Origin: Magnetococcales bacterium
GTDB lineage: Bacteria > Pseudomonadota > Magnetococcia > Magnetococcales > UBA8363
DNA length: 64,000 bases
Reading direction: 5' to 3'
Assembly: GCA_015228815.1 (NCBI GenBank)
Contig: JADGCV010000021.1
Location: 1 to 64,000, forward strand
Made by a program: the position numbers and the translations under genes. The notes below the pieces were generated by a model. The model ran no database searches. It was not told the origin of the DNA and saw only the letters and a program-made list of their open reading frames with translations. Shown here one piece after another: positions 38,273 through 47,316 of this stretch (its first letter is position 1; each line of letters starts with the position of its first letter).

Positions 38273-41200
38273 ATGTTGGCCTTGTTGATGCGACGTTTTC
38301 CTCAACGTCGGTTCATGGGTTGGATGGGGCGTATCCTGGCGGTACTTTTTTTCGTTCCGATGATCGGACTGTGTTGCCTTTGGCTGTGGCTCGTCCTTTC
38401 TCCTCCCGATCTTGCCCCGTTGATTCCTTCGCTCGTTCGGACCATCGAGGAACGAAGCGGATGGCGGCTCCGGCTCGAAGGTCTCGACCTTCATCCTGGT
38501 TTATCATTGATGCTGGAAGGAAGAAAGGTCCGGTTTTCAAGTCCCCAAAGGGAGGGGACCATTCTGGAGGCGGACACGGTGTGGTTGCGTTTTTCCCCAC
38601 TGCAATGGCTTCAGGGTTGGCCCGCATTAAGTCTGATCGTCGATGCCCCGGAACTGAACTTTCGCCGCGATCGGGAAGGAAACATCTTCCTTGGCGATCA
38701 ATCTTTAAACCATCGGGTCGATCAAACCCAGGGACAAAAAAACGAATCGGACCGGATGCTTCTTCCCGTTGGCCACGTCGTCCTCGTCGGTGCAAAAATC
38801 TCCTGGCTCGATGAAAACGCAAAAGCGCGGAATCAGCCACCATCGCCAATACAGTTGCGGCGATCCGATCTGGGATTGTTTCTCGAACCCGATGGCGTCG
38901 TCCGCGTCACTCTGGAGGCCAGGATGATTCATGGGGACATGTCCGGTCCGGTACGGTTTTCGGGTATCCGAAACGCCAACGGTGATTGGAATGGCAACCT
39001 GACCATCGATCCCCTTCGCCTGCCTGAACGGGGACTCCCTTCGGAAGCGGCACCCCCAGGTCCCATGTTTTCCGGTTCGATCCATGTTTCCTTGAACTAC
39101 CTCTGGCTTGCCACTGCCGATCGGTTCCAATGTGACTGGAAGGTGACGACGCTTGCGACCCATCTGCATCTTCCCCGGCTGTTTCGCTGGCCGATTCCCG
39201 TGAACCGGGGAGAAGCCTGGGGGACATTCGCAAGGGATAGAACCCATTGGGACCTGGAGGTGGAACGATTTGCCGTGGCCAACACCGACGGATCCGCCGA
39301 GGGAAGTCTGAAATTGATGGATATGGAGGGAACACAACCATTGATCGACCTGGTGGCGACCGCCAGGGGGATTCCAACCGATCGGGCGAAAATATACTAC
39401 CCGGCCCACATCATGCATTCTGGCCTGGTCCGTTGGCTTGAACAATCCCTGCATGGCGGCGAAGTCCGACAGGTCCAGGTTCATATCAAAGGTCCGCTCA
39501 AAGAGATTCCGTTCGCCACCCCTGCGGAACAGGGGAATCCGGAAACCGTTTTTTCCATTCAGGGAGAGGTCGAACATCTGGATCTGACTTTTTTTCCAGG
39601 CGTGCCGGACCTCAAGGACAGTGTTGCCAAGGTGAGCGTCGATCGTCTGGAAATGGTCATTCGTGTTCCCAAGGCCCGATTTGGCAACACCCCAACCCTT
39701 TCCGGAAAGGTACGCATCGCCGACATGGTGCATCAGCCCATGGTCGAGATCGAAGCCCTTCTCCCGGAAGTCGATCTGGAATCGACCTGGAAAACAGTGG
39801 TTGCCAATTCAAAACTTCATTGGGATCAAGCGGCTGGCCTTCAAGGGATGAAGATTTCCGGTTCTGGGAAGGCTGATCTTTCCCTGTTGTTGCCGCTGGC
39901 CAACCTGAAGGATGCCTGGTTTGGCGGAACTCTGACCTTTGATCGAACCCGCATCGCCCCGCCATTTCTCGATGCCCCCCTGGAACAGGCCAAGGGACGC
40001 CTTTCCCTGGATCCGTACCGGTTGAATCTTGAGTTGAACCAGGCAACCTTCCAGCAGAAGCCCATCTCCCTGGTCGCCGAGGCAACCTCCTATCGCGTGC
40101 CGGGCAAAGCCCTTGTGACGGGCAGGATCGACACCAGGTTCCAGAAGGAGGAGATCGAACGCCTGTTTTCGGCACTCCTGGGCAGTGACGGCTCGGTGGA
40201 AGGAGAGGCGCCGATGGTCGTGAATTTTAAACGTCCTCCCGGATCGGCCCAATGGGACCTGTTCATCGATGTGCGGGCCAATCGGTTGGGCATTCGTGGC
40301 GGCCTCGACTGGTTCAAGTCAATGGATTCGGTCGGGGCCGTCATCATCAACGGGCGTTCCGATCTTCAAGGAGCGATCAAGATCGATTCCTTGCAGGTCG
40401 ATCTGGGAAATCTTTCGTTGATGGGCGCGGGCTCGTGGCATTTGCGTACCAGCGATGGCGCATTGAACATCTCCCGATTTCGCCTTCAGGGTCACCAGGG
40501 CGCCTTGAAGATTCTTCATACCTCTGAAAAAAACGATTCCGGACCGGAATCCTGGATCATCGAGGCACGCATGAACAGGCTTGATTTTGCCCCCATGCTC
40601 GAACAAACGGAACATACCGAGGCCGATCATGTTCCAACCGATCAGCCCTCGATAAGAAAACCGGTCACCTGGCCCAGGATCGAAATCACGGTACATGCCG
40701 CACACTTTTCCTTGGCCAACGATGTCCGGGGAAGGGAGATGGATGCCCGGATGTCCATCGACAACCATCGGATGGCGCTGCACCATCTGCTTGGAAAAAT
40801 CGGCGACTCCCGGCATCGGGCGCATGGGGAACTGCGGTGGCCGGCGCGGTTGGGTCGCGGTCCCTACGTCGGATCTGTTCACCTTGACAGTGGCGACATC
40901 GGACGGTTGTTCCAGGGATGGAACATTCAGGAGGCCTTTCTGCAGGGAGGTCAGGCCAAGGCACACCTGACCCTGGATGGATTTCTGCCACCAGGCGACA
41001 AACTGAAAAACCATGTGAGCGGAAAGGTCGATTTTTCCGTGACTCAGGGGACCATCGCCCGTCTTGGTTTCTTGTCTCAGGTTTTGGGCCTGTTTTCACT
41101 TGAGGAATTGCCCAATCTGGTGTTCCTGGACCGGCCCGATCTGACCGCCGATGGGTTTCATTATGACCGGATCCAGGGAACGTGGAACCTCGAAAGGAGC

Positions 41201-41557
41201 GTCGCGACCCTCGATGAACTCGACCTCGATGGCCCCTCCATGAAAATGGTCGTATCGGGATCGATCCATTTTCCGCAAAAAAAACTGAATCTGTTGCTTG
41301 GGATCCGTCCGATTCAAACCCTGGATCGAATCATCAGCAGCGTTCCGCTCCTGGGAAAACTTGTCGCCGGCCAACGGGAGTCGGTCGTCGAAACCTTGTT
41401 CGACATCGAGGGCACCATGGACGAACCCAGAGTCAGTATTCGTCCAGTGGCAAGTATCATTCCCGGCATTGTGCGTGATATTCTGACCCAGCCTGATGAT
41501 CCCAATGAGAAACCAGGGGCGCAATCCGACAGAGGAAAAGGGGAGGCGGTACCATGA
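38273..41557 (+). CDS. AsmA/YhdP-like envelope protein
   Basis: A protein of about 1094 residues. One N-terminal membrane helix (GRILAVLFFVPMIGLCCLWLWL) is followed by a very long, beta-rich periplasmic region with a YhdP/DUF3971-like middle and an AsmA-like C-terminal end (GKVDFSVTQGTIARLGFLSQ, LPLLGKLVAG-like VPLLGKLVAGQ). Such proteins form rod-like bridges that help move phospholipid to the outer membrane. The frame is open from 37901 across the divergent glnE start; I choose the ATG at 38273, and 38288 or 38315 are possible. The stop overlaps pdxJ by 4 nt. Confidence 0.88.
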   Translation: MLALLMRRFPQRRFMGWMGRILAVLFFVPMIGLCCLWLWLVLSPPDLAPLIPSLVRTIEERSGWRLRLEGLDLHPGLSLMLEGRKVRFSSPQREGTILEADTVWLRFSPLQWLQGWPALSLIVDAPELNFRRDREGNIFLGDQSLNHRVDQTQGQKNESDRMLLPVGHVVLVGAKISWLDENAKARNQPPSPIQLRRSDLGLFLEPDGVVRVTLEARMIHGDMSGPVRFSGIRNANGDWNGNLTIDPLRLPERGLPSEAAPPGPMFSGSIHVSLNYLWLATADRFQCDWKVTTLATHLHLPRLFRWPIPVNRGEAWGTFARDRTHWDLEVERFAVANTDGSAEGSLKLMDMEGTQPLIDLVATARGIPTDRAKIYYPAHIMHSGLVRWLEQSLHGGEVRQVQVHIKGPLKEIPFATPAEQGNPETVFSIQGEVEHLDLTFFPGVPDLKDSVAKVSVDRLEMVIRVPKARFGNTPTLSGKVRIADMVHQPMVEIEALLPEVDLESTWKTVVANSKLHWDQAAGLQGMKISGSGKADLSLLLPLANLKDAWFGGTLTFDRTRIAPPFLDAPLEQAKGRLSLDPYRLNLELNQATFQQKPISLVAEATSYRVPGKALVTGRIDTRFQKEEIERLFSALLGSDGSVEGEAPMVVNFKRPPGSAQWDLFIDVRANRLGIRGGLDWFKSMDSVGAVIINGRSDLQGAIKIDSLQVDLGNLSLMGAGSWHLRTSDGALNISRFRLQGHQGALKILHTSEKNDSGPESWIIEARMNRLDFAPMLEQTEHTEADHVPTDQPSIRKPVTWPRIEITVHAAHFSLANDVRGREMDARMSIDNHRMALHHLLGKIGDSRHRAHGELRWPARLGRGPYVGSVHLDSGDIGRLFQGWNIQEAFLQGGQAKAHLTLDGFLPPGDKLKNHVSGKVDFSVTQGTIARLGFLSQVLGLFSLEELPNLVFLDRPDLTADGFHYDRIQGTWNLERSVATLDELDLDGPSMKMVVSGSIHFPQKKLNLLLGIRPIQTLDRIISSVPLLGKLVAGQRESVVETLFDIEGTMDEPRVSIRPVASIIPGIVRDILTQPDDPNEKPGAQSDRGKGEAVP

Positions 41558-42291
41558 TCAAACTTGGAGTCAACGTGGACCATGTCGCGACGCTCAGGGA
41601 GGCCCGGGGGGAACGATACCCCGATCCCGTCTCCTGGGCCCTGGATGCGGAACGCGCCGGTGCTGATTTCATCACGCTGCATTTGCGCGAGGATCGAAGA
41701 CACATCCAGGAACAGGATGTCCACTCCCTGTTGTCGATGACGCAAACCCACATCAATCTGGAAATGGCGGCAACCGAGGCCATGATCGCCTTCGCGCTCG
41801 CCCATCCCCCCACCGAGTGCTGCCTGGTTCCGGAAAAACGGGAAGAATTGACGACGGAAGGGGGGCTTGATGTCCTCCACCATGGCCATCGATTGCGGGA
41901 GGTCGTGCAAACCCTGACCCAAGCCAATATCGAGGTATCCCTGTTCATCGATCCCCTGGAACGGCAGCTCCAGGCGGCCCGCGAGTGCGGCGCCCCGGTG
42001 GTCGAACTCCACACGGGCCGATATGCCGAGGCCAGGGACAGGGAGGCGCGTCTCCAGACCCTGGATCAACTGCGCCGCGCCGCCCGCCTTGCCGAAGAAT
42101 TGGGCCTCAGGGTCCATGCCGGACACGGCCTTCACTACCATAACGTCGCGGACGTGGCCGGGATCATGCCGATCGTCGCGCTCAACATCGGTCACGCCAT
42201 CGTTTCCCGTGCGGTCTTCACCGGTTTGAGCGAAGCGGTTTCCACCATGAAACAACAGATTCGTCTGGCTTCCTGGAAACACGGCTCATGA
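41554..42291 (+). CDS. pdxJ: Pyridoxine 5'-phosphate synthase PdxJ
   Basis: A 245-residue TIM-barrel enzyme that condenses 1-deoxyxylulose 5-phosphate with 3-amino-2-oxopropyl phosphate to form pyridoxine phosphate. Family motifs: KLGVNVDHVATLREARG, HLREDRRHIQ, VVELHTGRYAEA and VHAGHGLHYHNV. It starts at an ATGA overlap with the upstream gene and ends in another with acpS, the pdxJ-acpS order common in proteobacteria. Confidence 0.97.
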   Translation: MIKLGVNVDHVATLREARGERYPDPVSWALDAERAGADFITLHLREDRRHIQEQDVHSLLSMTQTHINLEMAATEAMIAFALAHPPTECCLVPEKREELTTEGGLDVLHHGHRLREVVQTLTQANIEVSLFIDPLERQLQAARECGAPVVELHTGRYAEARDREARLQTLDQLRRAARLAEELGLRVHAGHGLHYHNVADVAGIMPIVALNIGHAIVSRAVFTGLSEAVSTMKQQIRLASWKHGS

Positions 42292-42671
42292 TTCTCGGCA
42301 TCGGAACCGATATTGTCAAGGTGGTCCGTCTGGAACGGAGCGTGGCCCGCTTTGGACAAAGATTCATCCAGAAAATTCTCAACCAGAGGGAAATCGAACA
42401 CTGCAATCCGGGACCGGGTTTTAGCGCCTGTCTTGCCCGGCGCTTCGCGGCCAAGGAGGCCCTTGCCAAGGCCCTGGGAACGGGAATGTCCCAGGGGGTT
42501 TGGTTCACCGACATCGAAATCATCCATACCACCGCCGGGAAGCCGGGATTTCTTTTTTCCGGCGAAACCCAAAAAAAACTGGCCGCGCTGGCGCCTCTGA
42601 ACGTGCATCTTTCCATCAGTGATGAACGCGAATTTGCCGTAGCCTTTGTCATTCTCGAAACCGATCCGTGA
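42288..42671 (+). CDS. acpS: Holo-[acyl-carrier-protein] synthase AcpS
   Basis: A 127-residue phosphopantetheinyl transferase that charges AcpP with its 4'-phosphopantetheine arm. It has ILGIGTDIVKVVRLE with the metal-binding Asp, and ARRFAAKEALAKALGTG with the catalytic Glu-Ala region, ending LSISDEREFAVAFVILE. Its substrate gene acpP is at 58607-58843. 4-nt overlaps join it to pdxJ and to the GspE-like gene downstream. Confidence 0.97.
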   Translation: MILGIGTDIVKVVRLERSVARFGQRFIQKILNQREIEHCNPGPGFSACLARRFAAKEALAKALGTGMSQGVWFTDIEIIHTTAGKPGFLFSGETQKKLAALAPLNVHLSISDEREFAVAFVILETDP

Positions 42672-44968
42672 AAGAGCCTTCGATGAACATGGCCGGACCC
42701 GATCCGATCGTCGCTGAATTGTTGCAATCCCTTTCCAGTAACCGCAGGGAACTGCTCAACATCATTACCAAGGCCCTGGGCGTCGCCTCGACCTTTGCCG
42801 ATGTTCTGCCCGAACTCGAAGGGCACATGCTCAAATTTCTCGAAGCGCAACGGTTGACCGTCTATCAAAATGCCCGGGATGGTCAGGAAATCATCGCCAA
42901 ATACAAGACCGGACAGGAATTGTTCGAGATTCGCCTCCCCCTTACCGCCAACTCGATCGCCGGATACGTCGCCGTCAGCGGCAACCCCATCCGCATCGAT
43001 GATGTCTACGACGGCGAGGCCCTGCGCAAGATTCACAAGACACTGAATTTCAATTCCATGTTCGATAAACGCTCCGGCTTCCGTTCCCGGGCGATGATGG
43101 TCGTTCCCATCAAAAACAGCGCTCCCCTTCTCGGGGTCCTTCAGGTGATCAACAAGGTTGGACAGAACGCTTTTTCCGATTTCGACATGAAACTGGCCAT
43201 TCATCTGGCCGGCCTGTTGGCAAAAAAGTTTCATCAGGAGTTCGAGGCGACCGACAGCCCTTATGATTTTCTCATCAAAAGGGGACTGATCACCGCTGAA
43301 AAACTTGAAGCATTCCAGAAACGGACCAAAAAAGAAGCGGTCACCATGACCTATCTTCTGGTTCAGGAACAGAAGATTCCCCAGGAACTGGTGGCCGCCT
43401 CCCTGGCGAGTTACCACCAGGTCCCCTTCATGCGTTACGATCCCAACATCACTCCGCCAAAGCATTTGTTGAAGAAACTCAACATGTCCTACCTGCGGCG
43501 TCAGTTATGGGTGCCTCTGGCGGGTGATCCCGAGGAAGAACTGTTGATTCTGATCGACGATCCCTCCGATTTTGCACGGCAAATGGAAATCCAGAGGGCC
43601 TTGCCGGCGAAAAAATATATTTTCCGTGTCGGCTTTCCCGAGGACATTCTGCAATATCTGGGAGGTGGCGCGGTCTCTTCGTTTCTTCATGGCTTGGCCG
43701 GGAAGATGGAAGAGGAGGATGTCGAGGATTCCGACCGGCTGGAGGAGGGGGTCGAGGCGGGGGAAATCAACGAAAATGAAAGTACCGTCATTCAACTGGT
43801 CAATCGCCTGATCATCGACGCCCATCGCGCAGGCGCCTCCGACATTCACGTGGAACCGGGAAAGGGAAAGGCGCCGTCCGTGGTACGGTTGCGCATCGAT
43901 GGCATCTGTCGCCAGGCGTTGGAAGTTCCCTCGACGCATATCCGGGCCGTTCTGTCGCGCATCAAGATCATGGCCCGCATGGACATCGCCGAACGACGCA
44001 AGCCCCAGGATGGAAAAATCATGGTGAAGGTCAAGGGGCAACCTCTGGAATTGCGGGTGGCGACCATTCCCACGGTCATGGGCGAAAGCGCCGTCATGCG
44101 GGTCCTGGCCTCGGGCAGTGGTGTTTCGTTCGACAAACTCAATCTGTCGGAGCGCAACTACAAGGAGTTGGAGCGACTGATGCAGACTCCTCAGGGAATT
44201 CTGCTGGTCGTGGGGCCAACCGGATCGGGAAAAACCACGACCCTTCATTCAGTCATCGGCAGGATCAATACCCCGGAACGAAAAATATGGACTGCGGAGG
44301 ACCCGGTGGAAATCACTCAACCGGGATTGCAACAGGTGCAGATCGATCACAAGATCGGCTTCAATTTTGCGGCGGCGTTGCGTTCCTTTCTTCGTGCCGA
44401 CCCCGATGTCATCCTGATCGGTGAGATGCGCGACCAGGAAACGGCCCACAGCGGCATCGAGGCCTCTCTGACGGGACATCTGGTTTTTTCGACGTTGCAT
44501 ACCAATTCCGCACCCGAAACGGTCATCCGGTTGTTGGATCTGGGTTTGGATCCGCTCAACTTTGCCGACGCCCTGTTGGGCATTCTGGCGCAGCGTCTGG
44601 TACGGACGCTGTGCGAAGCATGCAAGCAGGCCTATAAACCCCAGGAGGAAGAATGGGATCGGCTGCGTCGTCTGTATGGCGAGCGCTACTGGGATGAACT
44701 GGGGCGCAAACGCGAGGAAACGGTGCTGTATGCACCCAACGGATGCGGCAAATGCAGCAAGACAGGATACAAGGGGCGTACAGGAATCCATGAACTGCTG
44801 GTCAACTCCAAGAAAGTCACCGAAAAAATCGCCCATCGCGCCTCCGCCGAAGAGTTGCGAACCATCGGAATCGAGGAGGGAATGCGGACTCTGATTCAGG
44901 ATGGCGTGATGAAGGTATTGAAGGGGCAGATTGATCTTTCACAACTTTTCCGGGTTGCCGTGGAATGA
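42668..44968 (+). CDS. GAF domain fused to a GspE/PilB-type secretion ATPase
   Basis: A 766-residue protein. Residues about 30-195 are a GAF domain (RAMMVVPIKNSAPLLGVLQV, INKVGQNAFSDFD). Residues about 200-330 resemble the MshEN-type N-terminal domain of secretion ATPases. The motor core has Walker A GPTGSGKTTT at 516-525, Walker B VILIGEMRD at 581-589, the HLVFSTLHTN box and a zinc site at Cys649, Cys652, Cys693 and Cys696. Such ATPases drive type IV pilus or type II secretion assembly. The GTG start overlaps the acpS stop (GTGA). No pilin, GspF or secretin gene lies nearby. Confidence 0.9.
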   Translation: MKEPSMNMAGPDPIVAELLQSLSSNRRELLNIITKALGVASTFADVLPELEGHMLKFLEAQRLTVYQNARDGQEIIAKYKTGQELFEIRLPLTANSIAGYVAVSGNPIRIDDVYDGEALRKIHKTLNFNSMFDKRSGFRSRAMMVVPIKNSAPLLGVLQVINKVGQNAFSDFDMKLAIHLAGLLAKKFHQEFEATDSPYDFLIKRGLITAEKLEAFQKRTKKEAVTMTYLLVQEQKIPQELVAASLASYHQVPFMRYDPNITPPKHLLKKLNMSYLRRQLWVPLAGDPEEELLILIDDPSDFARQMEIQRALPAKKYIFRVGFPEDILQYLGGGAVSSFLHGLAGKMEEEDVEDSDRLEEGVEAGEINENESTVIQLVNRLIIDAHRAGASDIHVEPGKGKAPSVVRLRIDGICRQALEVPSTHIRAVLSRIKIMARMDIAERRKPQDGKIMVKVKGQPLELRVATIPTVMGESAVMRVLASGSGVSFDKLNLSERNYKELERLMQTPQGILLVVGPTGSGKTTTLHSVIGRINTPERKIWTAEDPVEITQPGLQQVQIDHKIGFNFAAALRSFLRADPDVILIGEMRDQETAHSGIEASLTGHLVFSTLHTNSAPETVIRLLDLGLDPLNFADALLGILAQRLVRTLCEACKQAYKPQEEEWDRLRRLYGERYWDELGRKREETVLYAPNGCGKCSKTGYKGRTGIHELLVNSKKVTEKIAHRASAEELRTIGIEEGMRTLIQDGVMKVLKGQIDLSQLFRVAVE

Positions 44969-44987
44969 TTCGGGACGTTTCATGGAA

Positions 44988-47219
44988 TCATCGCGGGGGG
45001 CGGCAGGTTCCGTCCCAATCCACGGGAGGAGGGGTTTTTCTGAATTTCCTGATGCGCGCCAGATAGAGTTCACAAATCCGATCCTCCGGATCCTGCCGCA
45101 GCAACTTGCGAAACCCCTGTTCCGCCAGATCCCATTCCATCATGCGAAACTGGGCCATGGCTTTGTGGCAGGCCTCGATCGTGGCCATCCTGTCCGGGGC
45201 GACCTGATCCCTGAAACCGATCGGCTCATGAATGGAAACCGGCTTGTCCGCATCCTCGGGCACGATCCGGTCCAATTCGCGAAAAACCATTTCGGATACC
45301 AGGGATTTTGTCTCCTCGGCCACCAGAATCGGGGTGTCATATCCTTCCACGAGCCGGACCAGTGACTGGACCATGAGGAATGGTTGACCAAACGCGGTAT
45401 AATCATTGCGAAATCGCGATCCAATGCTCCCGGTGGTCACAAGGCCCGACTGGATGGCAAAATGGCAGTGAACCACGGGAAGACCGCGCATTTGAAATTC
45501 GTCTTCGAGCTTTTCCAACCGTGTACTCATCGCCATGACCGCAGCCAGGGCATTGCGTCCGTGTTTGGGATCATCCAATGGCGCTCCCCAGAAGGCAATG
45601 ATCGACGCGCCATGATAATGGTCCAGGGTGCCGCGATATTCATGGATGATTTCCGTCATGGGCGTCAGAAAACCATGCGTCCATTGTTCCATCTGCATAG
45701 GGCTCAGCGTGTCCGCCTTCCTGTAGAAATCCTGTACCACGGCCATGACGACGGTCACCTCCCGTTGTTCGCCCTTGATGGAAGTGGGGTATCCGGACCG
45801 GGCCAGTTCATCGATCACCGTGGCCGGGAGGTGTTTTCCGAAACTTGTTTCGAGCCTGTGCCGCTTCAACGACACCGCAAAAATCTCGAAGGCGACATCG
45901 ATCGCAAACAAGAACAGCATGAGAATCATGGGCGCCGCCAAAGGGACATGAAGGTCCCAACGCGACCAGACGTAGACGTTGCCGACGATCAACACCACGG
46001 AAATGACCAGTACCACCAGAAAACGCCAGGACAGAGGAATCCGCGGAAAGAACAGGGAAACAACCAAACCGATCACCGCCAGCAACACCATGTCCGACCA
46101 TGGAAACAGGTGTGGTCTGCTTTTGAATGTTCCGTCCAGCATGCCGCTGATGATATTGGCATGCAGTTCGACTCCGGGGATGGCATGGGCGAAGGGCGTG
46201 ACGAATGGAGGTCGCAATCCCGTACCGATGGAAGACCCGACCAGAACGATGGCGGCGTCCAGGAGTTGTCTCTCGGGAACCCGTTCAAGAATATCGATGG
46301 CCGAAACGTAGGGAAAACTTCCCTTGCCGCCGCGGTAGGGAATGAGAATGCCCCCTTTGGCATCGACGGCGATTCGGTGTCGTCCCAGGGCAATCCATTC
46401 GAAGCCTGCATTTTTTGCCCCCTGATGCCTGCTGTTTTCCTGAAATTCCAGGGTCAGAGGTGGGTCGCCAAGAATGGCGCGAATGATTCCCAGTGACAGG
46501 GATTGATAGAGGGCGCCGTTGAAAACCTGTAGCAAAGGGGTATTGCGGGCGACGCCATCGGGGCCGGTCAGCGGATGATCCAGGAAACCGGCTCCGGCGG
46601 CGGCATCCTGGAGTTCGCCAATGTTGGCCGCATAGCCGAACGCCTTGACCGAATTCAGATCATCGTGGCCAAGCTCATGCAGGGTAACGACGGGGGAGGG
46701 GAGTTTACCCGAATCGGCCAGGCCCGAAAACGAGGTTTGCAGAAAATTGAATCCCAAAATGACCGGACGATCGCGCAGGCTTTGCGCAAAGATCCGGTCC
46801 CGGTCCAAAGTCGGCTTGAGTTTATGAAACTGGTTGAGAAAAATGGAATTCTGACTCAGAGGTCCCTTGGCAAGAGATTCCAGAAGGGAAAGTCCCGAAG
46901 AAGTGTCGGCCTCGGAAAACACCAGGTCGAACCCAAGCACCCCAATTCGATAATGGTCGAACAGGGTATCCACCAGGGTCGCCATTCGATCACGCGGCCA
47001 TGGCCACGACCCCAGACCCGCAAGGCTTTTCTCGTCGATATCGACGATGACGATGCGGGAATCTTTCGTGCCTGGGGCGGTGTTCCGAACCTTGACATCA
47101 TAGATGACCGATTCCATACGCTCCAGAAACGGCACAACGATGCCACCGGCCCCGTGAACCAGAAAAATGATGGTAATCCCGATCAATAATAAATAGCGAC
47201 CGGTCTGCCAATGGGCCAC
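44988..47219 (-). CDS. CHASE2 sensor with a degenerate (pseudo) nucleotide cyclase domain
   Basis: A 743-residue membrane protein. A membrane helix (about 9-28) and a CHASE2 sensor (from DSRIVIVDIDEKSLAGLG to VGSSIGTGLRPPFVTPFAHA) are followed by three membrane helices (about 375-445) and a class III cyclase-like domain (about 485-680). The catalytic residues are missing: the FSDIRGF metal Asp is Val494 (in VMAVVQDF), the GDA metal Asp is Ala538 (in HYHGASIIAFWG), and the Asn and Arg of the NLAAR motif are Leu615 and Ser619. It probably cannot make cAMP and may instead signal by binding a partner or a nucleotide. It converges with the GspE-like gene. Confidence 0.9.
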   Translation of the reverse strand: MAHWQTGRYLLLIGITIIFLVHGAGGIVVPFLERMESVIYDVKVRNTAPGTKDSRIVIVDIDEKSLAGLGSWPWPRDRMATLVDTLFDHYRIGVLGFDLVFSEADTSSGLSLLESLAKGPLSQNSIFLNQFHKLKPTLDRDRIFAQSLRDRPVILGFNFLQTSFSGLADSGKLPSPVVTLHELGHDDLNSVKAFGYAANIGELQDAAAGAGFLDHPLTGPDGVARNTPLLQVFNGALYQSLSLGIIRAILGDPPLTLEFQENSRHQGAKNAGFEWIALGRHRIAVDAKGGILIPYRGGKGSFPYVSAIDILERVPERQLLDAAIVLVGSSIGTGLRPPFVTPFAHAIPGVELHANIISGMLDGTFKSRPHLFPWSDMVLLAVIGLVVSLFFPRIPLSWRFLVVLVISVVLIVGNVYVWSRWDLHVPLAAPMILMLFLFAIDVAFEIFAVSLKRHRLETSFGKHLPATVIDELARSGYPTSIKGEQREVTVVMAVVQDFYRKADTLSPMQMEQWTHGFLTPMTEIIHEYRGTLDHYHGASIIAFWGAPLDDPKHGRNALAAVMAMSTRLEKLEDEFQMRGLPVVHCHFAIQSGLVTTGSIGSRFRNDYTAFGQPFLMVQSLVRLVEGYDTPILVAEETKSLVSEMVFRELDRIVPEDADKPVSIHEPIGFRDQVAPDRMATIEACHKAMAQFRMMEWDLAEQGFRKLLRQDPEDRICELYLARIRKFRKTPPPVDWDGTCRPPR

Positions 47220-47316
47220 AAAGTCCCCCTTACCGCGAAAACGGGACGGCGACCCTGGATCCTATTGGAACCATGTCGGTCGAAAGGGACACCATAAAGC
47301 ATCCATGGTCGTTCAT

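Noticed and set aside
44965-44991. ATGATTC/GAATCAT inverted repeat between the GspE-like and CHASE2 genes
   Set aside because: Only a 7-bp stem with a 13-nt loop, it includes both stop codons and has no T run. Too weak to call a terminator.
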